The position numbers and the translations under genes were made by a program. The notes below the pieces were generated by a model. The model was not told where the DNA came from. It saw only the letters and a program-made list of their open reading frames with translations, and did not search any database. DNA of 64,000 nucleotides. Source: UBA995 sp035477115. Its GTDB lineage: Bacteria; Bacillota; Sulfobacillia; UBA995. Of the stretch, positions 42,856 through 50,883 are shown one piece after another; within the stretch, counting starts at the first letter, position 1, and every line of letters begins with the position of its first letter. The DNA is taken from positions 62,001-126,000 of the forward strand of contig DATIKW010000039.1 in assembly GCA_035477115.1 (NCBI GenBank). The letters are read 5' to 3'.

Positions 42856-43827
42856 TCAGCCGAGCGCCCCCCCGGAGCGGAGGTATCCCGTCAGGCGGGC
42901 GACGTCCACATTGCCCCCGCTGATCACGATCCCGACCCGCCGGCCGGCGGTGGCCACCCGGCCGTATAGCACCGCCGCCAGCGCGGCCGCGCCGGAAGGC
43001 TCGGCCAACTGGCGGTGGTTTTGGACCAACCAGGGGATGGCCCGCGCGATCTCCTCCTCCTCGACCAGCACGAAGTCATCCACGACCCGCGACACCAGGG
43101 TGAAAGGCGGGTCGCTTATCCCCCCGTGCAGGCCCTCGGCGATCGACTCCCGGATGGGCACGTCCACCAGTCTGCCGGCACGAAAGCAGTGATACCACAC
43201 GGGGGAGGCGAAGGACTGGACGCCGATCACCTGGGCCCGGGGGTTTACGGCCTTGATGGCGACCGCCATGCCGCCGATCAGCCCCCCTCCCCCGGCCGGC
43301 ACCAGGAACAGGTCGAGGTCCGGCTCGCACGCCAGCATCTCCAGGGCGACCGTACCCTGGCCGGCGATGACCCGGGGATCGGCGAAGGCGTGCACGAGGG
43401 TGGCGCCCCGCTTGGCGGCCATTTCCCTCGCCGCCACCTCGGCTTCATCGTAATCCCGGCCCGCCTCGATCACCTCGGCGCCCAATCGCCGACAGCTCTC
43501 CAGCTTGTTCAGGGCCGTCCCTCGGGGGACCACCACCGTCGCCTGGCAGCCCACGTGACGGGCGGCCAGGGCCACCCCTTGGGCGTGGTTGCCCGAAGAA
43601 GCGGCCAGCAGACCCCGGGCGCGTTCGGCGGCACTCAGCGAGAGCACGCAGTTCAGCGCCCCTCTTAACTTGAAAGACCCGGTGTACTGCAGGTTCTCTA
43701 GCTTGAGGAAAGCATTGCCCCCGGCGATGGCGTCGAGGGCGGGCGCGGGCTCGAGGGACGTCTCCCGGACCAGTCCCCGGATAGCATGGGCCGCCCGAAA
43801 CACATCATGGACGGTCGGGTCCAACAT
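42856..43827 (-). CDS. PLP-dependent threonine dehydratase / serine racemase family enzyme
   Basis: This 323-residue fold-type II PLP enzyme has the cofactor lysine in YTGSFKLRGA (about residue 53), the substrate loop ASSGNHAQG and the phosphate-binding GGGGLIGG. There is no C-terminal ACT regulatory domain, so it resembles catabolic threonine ammonia-lyase or serine racemase rather than biosynthetic IlvA. These cannot be separated by sequence here. It lies alone between the pst operon and the receiver gene. Confidence 0.87.
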   Translation of the reverse strand: MLDPTVHDVFRAAHAIRGLVRETSLEPAPALDAIAGGNAFLKLENLQYTGSFKLRGALNCVLSLSAAERARGLLAASSGNHAQGVALAARHVGCQATVVVPRGTALNKLESCRRLGAEVIEAGRDYDEAEVAAREMAAKRGATLVHAFADPRVIAGQGTVALEMLACEPDLDLFLVPAGGGGLIGGMAVAIKAVNPRAQVIGVQSFASPVWYHCFRAGRLVDVPIRESIAEGLHGGISDPPFTLVSRVVDDFVLVEEEEIARAIPWLVQNHRQLAEPSGAAALAAVLYGRVATAGRRVGIVISGGNVDVARLTGYLRSGGALG

Positions 43828-43930
43828 GATTCATCACCTCTGGAAAAAGCATTACCGGCCGGGAATTTGGCGGGGAGTTGCCCTTTACCTGCCGCCGGCG
43901 GCCACTCCGTGGGCGATTCCGGCACCGGGG

Positions 43931-43959
43931 GTACGGGCGGGTTCGGAACCCGACCCTAC
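43931..43959. repeat. Dispersed palindromic repeat, copy 2
   Basis: An imperfect 14-bp inverted repeat (12 of 14 pairs) has a 1-nt centre: GTACGGGCGGGTTC, G, then GAACCCGACCCTAC. The minus-strand TAG at 43958-43956, the stop codon of the second pstB-like gene, lies inside the right arm. It shares its core with the copies at 27582 and 60982. Confidence 0.72.
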
Positions 43960-44609
43960 ACGAGTGGCCCCGCCCGGCCGTCGGCCATGAGCAGGCGGTG
44001 ATCGGCGATGCGGGCGGCCTGCCCCTGGCTATGGGTGACGATCACCACCGTGTACCGCTCCCGCAAGTCCGCCAGGAGCCGTTCGATCCGCCGGGTAGCC
44101 GATGGATCCAGCAAGGAACACGGCTCGTCCAATAGGATGACCTCCGGTCGGACCGCCAGCGCGCGGGCGATGCACAGCAGTTGCCGCGATCCGGGGGTGA
44201 GGTCAAGGGCGAAAGTCCCCATCCGGACGCCGGCATCCGGCCATGGTCCCACCTCCTGCAAGGCCGCCTGCACGGCCCGGCGCAACGCCAGACGGTCGCG
44301 CACGCCCCGGACCCGCAGGCCGTAGGCGACATTGTCGAAGATGCTCATGGGAAAGGGGTTCGGCCGCTGGAACACCATGGCCACGCGACGGCGCAGGTCC
44401 CGCAGGTCCAGTCCCGGCCGGCGCACGTCCTCGCCGTCCAGCAGCACCCGCCCGCGGATGCGCCATCCCGGCAAGTCGTCATCCATCCGGTTGAAGCTGC
44501 GGAGCAAGGTCGTCTTGCCGCTGCCGGAAGGGCCGGCGATGGCCGTGATCCGGTTGGCGGGGAAACTCACGCTGACGTCGCGCAGGGCCAGGTGGCCCCC
44601 GAAACTCAC
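43956..44609 (-). CDS. PstB-like ATPase with degenerate ABC signature motif
   Basis: This 217-residue phosphate-ABC-type ATPase has Walker A (GPSGSGKTT), Q-loop FQRPNPFPMS, Walker B (VILLDEP) and H-loop VTHS all intact. The signature LSGGQQQR is replaced by LTPGSRQL. GTG 44609 is the first ordinary start, but PstB homology extends about 10 codons upstream (AKLATEALQ), so a rarer start (ATT or CTG) just after the previous stop is possible. The defect complements the other PstB-like protein. The stop codon lies in a palindromic repeat. Confidence 0.82.
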   Translation of the reverse strand: MSFGGHLALRDVSVSFPANRITAIAGPSGSGKTTLLRSFNRMDDDLPGWRIRGRVLLDGEDVRRPGLDLRDLRRRVAMVFQRPNPFPMSIFDNVAYGLRVRGVRDRLALRRAVQAALQEVGPWPDAGVRMGTFALDLTPGSRQLLCIARALAVRPEVILLDEPCSLLDPSATRRIERLLADLRERYTVVIVTHSQGQAARIADHRLLMADGRAGPLV

Positions 44610-44638
44610 TTGCAGCGCTTCCGTGGCCAGCTTGGCAA

Positions 44639-45391
44639 TCAGCGGCCATCGCCTCCCCCGATCAGGAGGTCGCGGACCCGCGATCCCCGGGGACCGGCCA
44701 GGATGTCGGCGGCGTCACCCCGCTCGACCAGCTCGCCCCGGACCAGGATGGCGGTGGCGGCACCGATTCGGGCCACTTGCTCGGGGTCAGCGGTGGCGAA
44801 GACCAGGGTCTTCTCACGGCGCATTCCCACCGCCAGGCTCTCGATACGGGAGACGTTAAGCGGGTCCAGTCCCGAGGTGGGCTCATCCAGGAGGAGCGCT
44901 TCGGGCTCGACCGCCAACGCCCGGGCGATCGCCAGTCGCTGCTGCTGTCCGCCGGACAACTCGACGGCGGGATCGTGAAGCCTGCCGGCGACCTCATCCC
45001 ACAAGGAAGCCGCCTCCAGAGCATGCCTTACCCTGCGTTCCACCTCCCGGCGGTCGGTCCCCTGCAGCTGCGGTCCGTAGGCCACGTTACCGTAGATGGA
45101 CAGGGGCAGGGGGGGCGCTCCCGCAAAGACCAGGCCGACGCGGCGCCGGATGGGGACGGGATCGGCGCCTCGGGCGCGGGTATCACGCCCGTCCAGGAGG
45201 ACGCGACCGGTAAGGCGGGTCCCCGGCACCCCGTCGGCCATCCGGTTGATACAGCGGAGCAACGTGCTCTTGCCGCTGCCGCCGGGACCGGCCAACACCA
45301 TCAGTTCACCCCGCCCCACCACGAGACTCACGCGGTTGAGGGCGCGCCGTCGCCCATAGTAGAAGCTGAGGTTGCAGACTGCCAGAGTCAT
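44639..45391 (-). CDS. pstB: PstB-like ATPase with degenerate Q- and H-loops
   Basis: This 250-residue ATPase of the phosphate importer has Walker A GPGGSGKST, a perfect signature LSGGQQQRLAIARA and Walker B LLLDEPTSG. The Q-loop Gln is replaced (VFAGAPPLPLS for VFQKPNPFPMS) and the H-loop His is Ala (FATADPEQ for VTHNMQQ). Such a subunit would hydrolyse ATP poorly alone but could donate its signature motif to a partner. ATG 45391 overlaps the pstA stop (ATGA). Confidence 0.87.
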   Translation of the reverse strand: MTLAVCNLSFYYGRRRALNRVSLVVGRGELMVLAGPGGSGKSTLLRCINRMADGVPGTRLTGRVLLDGRDTRARGADPVPIRRRVGLVFAGAPPLPLSIYGNVAYGPQLQGTDRREVERRVRHALEAASLWDEVAGRLHDPAVELSGGQQQRLAIARALAVEPEALLLDEPTSGLDPLNVSRIESLAVGMRREKTLVFATADPEQVARIGAATAILVRGELVERGDAADILAGPRGSRVRDLLIGGGDGR

Positions 45392-46221
45392 TGGTCCCTC
45401 TTCGCGACGGCGCGGTGTCCGGCAGCCAGGCGAGGCAGGAGCCGGGCCGCGCCGCTCACCGCGAGGACGGACAGGACGAGGAGCGCGGCGACACCGTATG
45501 CCCGATCCAGAGCGTGGCCCTCCCGGGCCAGCAGGTAGAAGTGGACGGATAACGTCCGGGCGGGGTCGAGCAGCGACCGGGGAGGCCGCAGGGAAGTCCC
45601 GGCGGTGAACATCACCGCTGCCGTCTCGCCGGCGCTCCGGCCGAGGGCCAGCGCCATGCCGCTCAGGATACCGGGCCAGGCGCCGGGCAACACCACCCGG
45701 GTCACCGTCTGCCAGCCGGTGGCGCCCAAGGCCGAGCTCAGTTCGCGATGGATCTGCGGGACGGCCCGGATCGACTCCTCAGCGGTCCGGATGATCGTGG
45801 GGAGGATCATCAGCGCAAGGGTCAGGCCGCCCGACAGGATGGACCACCCGAGTCCTAGACGGATGACGAACAGGCTGAAGCCGAACAGGCCGAACACCAC
45901 CGATGGCACGCCGGCCAGAGCTTCGGCGGCAAGGCGGATCGCGGCGGCGGCGGGTCCCTCCCGGGCGTATTCGGCTAGATAGATGGCGGTGCCCACCCCC
46001 ACGGGGACGGCTAGCACCAGCGCCACTCCTCCCACTGCCGCCGTCCCTACCAGGCTGGGCAGGACGCCTCCTGCTCGCCCCATCGCCCTCGGGCCGGTCA
46101 GTAGGAAGTCGCGATCGATTGCCGGCAAGCCTCGGATCAGGACCTGGCCCAGCAGGAACAACAGCCCGGCCGCCACCAGCAGACCCGAGGCCCGAAGGGC
46201 GGCCAGTGCGAGACGGTCCAC
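45388..46221 (-). CDS. pstA: PstA, phosphate ABC transporter permease
   Basis: This 277-residue permease has six predicted spans. It carries the PstA motifs GVGTAIYLAEYA, LAGVPSVVFGLFGF and the cytoplasmic coupling loop (RELSSALGATGWQTVTRVVLPGAWPGI), then LGRSAGETAAVMFTAG. GTG 46221 is chosen; TTG 46227 would overlap the pstC stop as TTGA, the arrangement used by other starts here. It pairs with PstC to form the membrane pore. Confidence 0.9.
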   Translation of the reverse strand: MDRLALAALRASGLLVAAGLLFLLGQVLIRGLPAIDRDFLLTGPRAMGRAGGVLPSLVGTAAVGGVALVLAVPVGVGTAIYLAEYAREGPAAAAIRLAAEALAGVPSVVFGLFGFSLFVIRLGLGWSILSGGLTLALMILPTIIRTAEESIRAVPQIHRELSSALGATGWQTVTRVVLPGAWPGILSGMALALGRSAGETAAVMFTAGTSLRPPRSLLDPARTLSVHFYLLAREGHALDRAYGVAALLVLSVLAVSGAARLLPRLAAGHRAVAKRDQ

Positions 46222-46223
46222 GC

Positions 46224-47060
46224 TCAATCCGGTTCGCCCGCCCTTGGGCGGCCGGCCAATCGGGCCAAGCCGGTGACGGCCAAACTCAATCCCAGCAAGA
46301 CGGCCCCCGCGGTGAACAGCGCCCCTCGATGCCGGCCGGTGGCGTAACCCAGTTCCAGCGCCATCGTGGCCGTGAGCGTACGCACCGGATCGAGCGGACA
46401 ATTCGCCGGCTGCAAGGCGTTCCCCGCCACCATCAGCACCGCCATGGTCTCGCCGACGGCGCGCCCGGCGGCGAGGACCAGCCCGGCGACGATGCCCGGC
46501 CGGGCCGCCGGCAGGAGGATCATCCGCATCGTCTGCCACTGGCCGGCTCCCAGTGCCCGGGACGCCTCGCGGTAACTGCGGGGCACTCCCCGCAGGGCGG
46601 CATGGGCCGTCAAGGTCACGGTCGGCAGGATCATCACGCCCACGACCAGCGAGGCGGCCAACACCGAGAAGCCCGGTCCCCCGAATACGACCCGGATCAG
46701 GGGGACCAGGGTCAGGAGGCCAAGGAATCCGAACACCACCGAGGGGATGGCGCCCAGCAGCTCGACCGCGGGTTTCAGGACCGCGGCCGCCGGAGCCGTC
46801 AAGACCTCGCTCAGGAGGAGCGCGCATGCCAGGCCCAGCGGCACCCCTACCAGCATGGCCCCGGCGGTTACCCATAACGTGCCGGCCAACATGGACAACA
46901 TGCCGAACTCCCCCGCTCGCGGATCCCAGCGCCGTCCGAAGAGGAAATGCGCCGGGCCTTGGGCCAGGAGGGCGGGGGCGCCTTCGGCCAGGATGAAATA
47001 GGCGACCAGCCCAAGCGCCAGTACGGTGATGAGGGCGGCGAGCCTCGGCAGTCCCGCCAT
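46224..47060 (-). CDS. pstC: PstC, phosphate ABC transporter permease
   Basis: This 278-residue permease has an N-terminal span (LITVLALGLVAYFILAEG), the short loop FLFGRRWDP typical of PstC, then GTLWVTAGAMLVGVPLGLACALLLSE. LLGAIPSVVFGFLGL, the EASRALGAGQWQTMRMILLPAARPGI coupling loop and AVGETMAVLMVAGN follow. The start shares one base with the pstS stop. No PhoU gene follows the transporter genes. Confidence 0.9.
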   Translation of the reverse strand: MAGLPRLAALITVLALGLVAYFILAEGAPALLAQGPAHFLFGRRWDPRAGEFGMLSMLAGTLWVTAGAMLVGVPLGLACALLLSEVLTAPAAAVLKPAVELLGAIPSVVFGFLGLLTLVPLIRVVFGGPGFSVLAASLVVGVMILPTVTLTAHAALRGVPRSYREASRALGAGQWQTMRMILLPAARPGIVAGLVLAAGRAVGETMAVLMVAGNALQPANCPLDPVRTLTATMALELGYATGRHRGALFTAGAVLLGLSLAVTGLARLAGRPRAGEPD

Positions 47061-47884
47061 CAGCCGGAACCGTCCGCTGGCGCCGCGGGCACGAGCCCCT
47101 CGCCGGCCAGCACCGACTGCGCCGCTGGGCTCAAGAGGAACGCCACGAATCCGCTGACCTCCCGCCGCGGGTCAACTCCCGTCACCAGCAGGAAGGGACG
47201 GACCAGGCGATAGTGCCCGGACAGGACCGCGGCAGCCGCCGGCAGTTGTCCGTCCAGGGCGATGGGCCGCAACCTCTCGTCGACCAGACCGAGGGAGAGG
47301 TAGCCGATGGCGGCAGGATCGGCAGCCACCAGCTCCCGCACCGCTCCGTTCGCGTCGAGCACCAGGGAACGCTGGGCGGTCGGCCAGGGGCCCATCACCT
47401 GATCCTCGAAAACCTGTCGCGTGCCCGAACCGTCTTCCCGGCTGATGAGGGTGATGGGACCGGGGCGGCCTCCCACCCCTGACCAGTCCCTCACCTCTCC
47501 TGAGAAGATCCGCCTCACCTCCGCGGATGACAGGCCGGACACCGGGTTGGAGCGATGGACGACTACGGCCAACGCATCCCAGGCCATGACGACGGACTGG
47601 AGTTGACGCGCTTCGGCGGCAGCCAGCGGGCGGGAGGACATGGCCAGTTCGGCGGCCCCCGCGAGCACCGCCTGGATCCCGGCCGTCGACCCTCCTCCCT
47701 GGACGGCCACGCGCACGGCTGGGTTTTGGTCAGAATACAATTCGGCCAGGTACTCCACGAAAGGCACGATGGAGGTGGAACCGGCCACCGTGATCGTCAT
47801 CCGGGGAACAGGCTGGCGGCAGGCGGCAGCCAGCAGGGCGACCGTCAGCCCGACCAGGGACAGGTGCCGGCGGCGGTTGCGCAT
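47060..47884 (-). CDS. pstS: PstS, phosphate-binding lipoprotein
   Basis: This 274-residue binding protein starts at ATG 47884 with GGAGGG upstream. The signal peptide ends in a lipobox (TVALLAAAC), giving a lipid-anchored protein of the outer membrane face. Phosphate-contact motifs are VAGSTSIVPF, QGGGSTAGIQA, MSSRPL and SREDGSGTR. It is the first gene of the operon; the 129-bp gap upstream is divergent from the NfeD gene. I find no clear Pho box. Confidence 0.92.
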   Translation of the reverse strand: MRNRRRHLSLVGLTVALLAAACRQPVPRMTITVAGSTSIVPFVEYLAELYSDQNPAVRVAVQGGGSTAGIQAVLAGAAELAMSSRPLAAAEARQLQSVVMAWDALAVVVHRSNPVSGLSSAEVRRIFSGEVRDWSGVGGRPGPITLISREDGSGTRQVFEDQVMGPWPTAQRSLVLDANGAVRELVAADPAAIGYLSLGLVDERLRPIALDGQLPAAAAVLSGHYRLVRPFLLVTGVDPRREVSGFVAFLLSPAAQSVLAGEGLVPAAPADGSG

Positions 47885-48013
47885 GGAATCCCTCCGGCGG
47901 ACCCGGCTTCCACCCAAGACTATGCCGGGAGGGCCCGAGCCTGAACCGGCGCATGGCAGGTGAACTGCCAGGTCCTGCCGAAACAGAAAGACATTGAAGG
48001 GAAGGGTCGACAC

Positions 48014-49336
48014 ATGCCGGCGAAGAATGCGTGGCTCATTTTTCGTGCTATAGTACTGTCCGCTTTGCTCCTGGCGGCGAGCAGCGCCGTCCAACCCGCT
48101 CCCGCCGATGGCGGTGACGGCCTGGTCTACCTGGTACGCGTGCAGGGAACCATCGACCGGGGGCTGTCCCGGACCGTGGAGCGGGCGGCCCGCCGGGCGC
48201 GGGAGGATGGTGCAGACCTCTTGGTGGTGGAGATCAACTCGGTTGGCGGCCGGGTCGATGCGGCTCTCGAGATGCGGGACGCCATCACCGGCTCCCCGGT
48301 ACCCACCTTGACCCTGGTAGAGGATCGGGCCTGGTCCGCAGCCGCCCTGATCGCTCTCGCCGGCGATCGCCTGATCATGCAGCCGGGAAGCAGCATCGGC
48401 GCTGCTCAGCCATCACCGGCGGAGGAGAAGGCCATCGCCGCGGTGCGGGCCGAGTTCGAAGCCACGGCTGAACTTCATGGCCGAGACCCGCAACTGGCGG
48501 CGGCCATGGTGGATGCGGACATCGCCATCCCCGGTGTGGTGGAGCAGGGCAAGCTGCTGACGCTCACGGCAGGCCGGGCGCTGGAGTTGGGCCTGATCGA
48601 CGGCACCGCCGCCGACCTGGAGCAGGCCCTCGCCGACGCGGGGCATGAAGCCGCCCAGATCGTGATCATCGGGGTCACCCCCGGCGAGCGGCTGGCCCGG
48701 CTGGTGACCGAGCCGACCATCGCCGGGCTGCTCCTGTCCTTCGGCGTCCTCGGCATCACCGTAGAATTCTGGACGCCCGGCTTCGGCTTGCCGGGCGCCG
48801 CCGGTCTGGCGTGCCTGGCCTTGTTCTTCGGCGGTCACCTCCTGGCGGGGGTGGGCGGGTGGGAGGCCGCCGCCTTGTTCCTGTTGGGTCTGGGGCTGCT
48901 CGCGGCGGAGGTCTTCCTGCCCGGGTTCGGGGTATTCGGCCTGGGCGGCCTGGCCGCGCTGGCGGGCGGCGTCTACCTGTTCACGGGCGGCGGCCCGGAA
49001 GCGATCACCGCCATGGCCACGGCGGTGGTGATCACCCTCGCTGGGACCGCCCTCGTGTTGCGCTTCGCCGCGCGGCGAGGGCTGTTGCACCGGCTCACCC
49101 TGCCGGCGCGCCAGGGCAAGGAGGAAGGCTTCTCCTCGCATGAGGAGGAGTCCGATTTGACGGGACAGACGGGGATTGCCGTCACTCCCTTCCGCCCTGC
49201 GGGCATCCTGGAAGTAGGCGGCCGGCGGGTGGATGCCATTTCCGAGGGAGGGTTCGTGAGCGCCGGCGCCCCCCTGCAGGTATTGCGGGTCGAAGGCGGC
49301 CGGATAATTGTCCGCGAGGTCAAACAGAGGAGGTAG
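48014..49336 (+). CDS. NfeD-type membrane-bound serine protease
   Basis: This 440-residue long-form NfeD protein resembles Bacillus YqeZ. ATG 48014 has AAGGG 8 nt upstream. A signal sequence (FRAIVLSALLLAASSAV) precedes a ClpP-class protease domain: LVVEINSVGGRVDAALEMRDAI and the catalytic-Ser region WSAAALIALAGDRL. Four or five membrane spans follow (about residues 235-350), then a C-terminal OB-fold (GQTGIAVTPF...GGRRVDAISEGGF). NfeD proteins are encoded with flotillins and act in membrane microdomain quality control; floA follows by 6 bp. Confidence 0.9.
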   Translation: MPAKNAWLIFRAIVLSALLLAASSAVQPAPADGGDGLVYLVRVQGTIDRGLSRTVERAARRAREDGADLLVVEINSVGGRVDAALEMRDAITGSPVPTLTLVEDRAWSAAALIALAGDRLIMQPGSSIGAAQPSPAEEKAIAAVRAEFEATAELHGRDPQLAAAMVDADIAIPGVVEQGKLLTLTAGRALELGLIDGTAADLEQALADAGHEAAQIVIIGVTPGERLARLVTEPTIAGLLLSFGVLGITVEFWTPGFGLPGAAGLACLALFFGGHLLAGVGGWEAAALFLLGLGLLAAEVFLPGFGVFGLGGLAALAGGVYLFTGGGPEAITAMATAVVITLAGTALVLRFAARRGLLHRLTLPARQGKEEGFSSHEEESDLTGQTGIAVTPFRPAGILEVGGRRVDAISEGGFVSAGAPLQVLRVEGGRIIVREVKQRR

Positions 49337-49342
49337 GAGAGC

Positions 49343-50326
49343 GTGGATGGTATCATGACTTTCCTGATCGTCGGCGTCCTGATTTTCCTGGGACTGGTGA
49401 TCATCCTGCACTTCATTCCCGTGGGGCTGTGGATCTCCGCCCTGGCGGCCGGGGTCAAGGTCGGCATCGTCACCCTGGTCGGGATGCGGCTCCGGCGGGT
49501 GCCGCCTTTCCGGATCATCGATCCGCTGATCAAGGCCACCAAGGGTGGCATTGACGTGGACATCAACCTGCTCGAAGCCCACTTCCTGGCCGGCGGCAAC
49601 GTCGACCGGGTGGTCAACTCGTTGATCGCCGCCCAGCGGGCCAACATCCCCCTCCCCTTCGCGCGGGCGGCGGCCATTCAACTGGCCGGCCGGGACGTGC
49701 TGGAGGCGGTGCAGATGAGCGTGAATCCCAAGGTCATCGAGACCCCGGTGATTGCCGCCGTGGCCAAGGACGGCATCGAGTTGAAAGCCCGCGCCCGGGT
49801 GACGGTCCGCGCCAACATCGACCGGCTGGTCGGCGGCGCCGGCGAGGAGACGATCATCGCCCGCGTCGGCGAGGGCATCGTCACCACCATCGGTTCGGCC
49901 GAGAGCCACAAGCTGGTCCTGGAGAACCCGGACTCCATCTCCCGTACGGTACTGGGGCGCGGGCTGGACGCCGGGACGGCCTTCGAGATCCTGTCCATCG
50001 ACATCGCCGACGTGGACGTGGGGCGCAACATCGGGGCGATGCTGGAGACGGACCGGGCCGAAGCCGACAAGCGCATCGCTCAGGCCAAGGCGGAGGAGCG
50101 CCGGGCGATGGCTTTCGCCCGCGAGCAGGAGATGAAAGCCGAAACGCAGCGGGCGCAAGCCCAGGTAGTCGAGGCGGAGGCGGAAATCCCCAAAGCCATC
50201 GCCTACGCCTTCCGCGAAGGCAAGCTGGGAGTGCTCGACTACTATAACCTGCGCAACTTGCAGGCGGATACCCAGATGCGGGATTCCATCTCCCGGGGAG
50301 GAGAACGGCCCAGGAGCGAGGGTTAG
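49343..50326 (+). CDS. floA: FloA, flotillin-like scaffold protein
   Basis: This 327-residue protein has an N-terminal hydrophobic hairpin (TFLIVGVLIFLGLVIILHFIP). The conserved YqfA/FloA blocks follow: RRVPPFRIIDPLIKATKGGI, HFLAGGNVDRVVNSLIAAQRA, VNPKVIETPVIAAVAKDGIELKARARVTVR and GRGLDAGTAFEILSIDIADVDVG. A Glu/Ala-rich helix completes it. GTG 49343 is used; ATG 49355 is possible. FloA organises membrane microdomains and usually follows an NfeD gene, as here. Confidence 0.94.
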   Translation: MDGIMTFLIVGVLIFLGLVIILHFIPVGLWISALAAGVKVGIVTLVGMRLRRVPPFRIIDPLIKATKGGIDVDINLLEAHFLAGGNVDRVVNSLIAAQRANIPLPFARAAAIQLAGRDVLEAVQMSVNPKVIETPVIAAVAKDGIELKARARVTVRANIDRLVGGAGEETIIARVGEGIVTTIGSAESHKLVLENPDSISRTVLGRGLDAGTAFEILSIDIADVDVGRNIGAMLETDRAEADKRIAQAKAEERRAMAFAREQEMKAETQRAQAQVVEAEAEIPKAIAYAFREGKLGVLDYYNLRNLQADTQMRDSISRGGERPRSEG

Positions 50327-50353
50327 TCGCCATCCCGCCAGGGAGGGACCAGC

Positions 50354-50830
50354 ATGGAAGAACTGATAGGCCTCATCGTCTTCACGCTGATCTTGCGGTT
50401 GCTCGGAGCAGGCCGGCGGGCCGCCCCTGCCCAGAGGCCGGCCGCCCCGCCCGCTACCCGGCAGCCAATCCCCACCGGAGACCGTCCGCCGGCCAGACCT
50501 ACGGTCCAGCCGGTTGCCGGGGATCAGGTGTTCGATTTGCGGGAACTCCTGCGGGAGGCCTTCCCCGCAGCGGTCGCGCCCGCTCGTCCAGCCAAGATCC
50601 GGCCGCGGCGCCAGAGTGAGCCGCCGCCCCCTCCGGCGCAACAACCCGAGCGGGCGGCGGTGAAAGCGGCCCCAGTCCCCGCCGAAAGGCCCGCCGCCAG
50701 CTTCGCTTCACCCATCCCCGGATTCCACGACCTGGCTGAGCCCCACGCTGCCGCTCGGGCCGTAGTGTTGGCGGAGATCTTCGGCCCCCCGCGCTGTCAC
50801 CGTGCTCATCGGCCCCCGGGAACCCGCTGA
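50354..50830 (+). CDS. Small membrane-anchored, Pro-rich protein
   Basis: I do not recognise this 158-residue protein. It has one N-terminal hydrophobic helix (ELIGLIVFTLILRLLGAG) and a long Pro/Ala/Arg-rich region. A short conserved-looking FDLRELLREAF and a final helix-like HAAARAVVLAEIFGPPR segment are visible. It follows floA by 27 bp with a good AGGGAGG site and ends before a strong hairpin, so it closes the nfeD-floA operon. An adaptor for FloA/NfeD assemblies is possible but this is context inference only. Confidence 0.68.
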   Translation: MEELIGLIVFTLILRLLGAGRRAAPAQRPAAPPATRQPIPTGDRPPARPTVQPVAGDQVFDLRELLREAFPAAVAPARPAKIRPRRQSEPPPPPAQQPERAAVKAAPVPAERPAASFASPIPGFHDLAEPHAAARAVVLAEIFGPPRCHRAHRPPGTR

Positions 50831-50848
50831 ACCGACAGTCGAGACCGG

Positions 50849-50875
50849 GGCCGGTGCGGGTATAACGCACCGGCC
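50849..50875. terminator. Hairpin terminator between convergent operons
   Basis: A 10-bp perfect stem, GGCCGGTGCG and its complement (50849-50858 and 50866-50875), encloses a 7-nt loop. It lies between the ends of the nfeD-floA operon (+) and the DUF1846 gene (-). The T run on the plus strand is weak (TCTCGCTTCT), so it probably acts as a bidirectional, GC-rich terminator. Confidence 0.7.
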
Positions 50876-50883
50876 TCTCGCTT

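Noticed and set aside
47885..48013. Possible Pho box between pstS and the NfeD gene.
   Set aside because: I see no pair of 11-bp direct repeats of PhoB/PhoP type. The GGCAGGT/ACTGCC segment is short and may be coincidental.
48413..50644. A 743-codon minus-strand open frame opposite nfeD and floA.
   Set aside because: It is antisense to two strongly supported genes and is rich in His, Gln, Gly and Arg without motifs. Long antisense frames are expected at this base composition.
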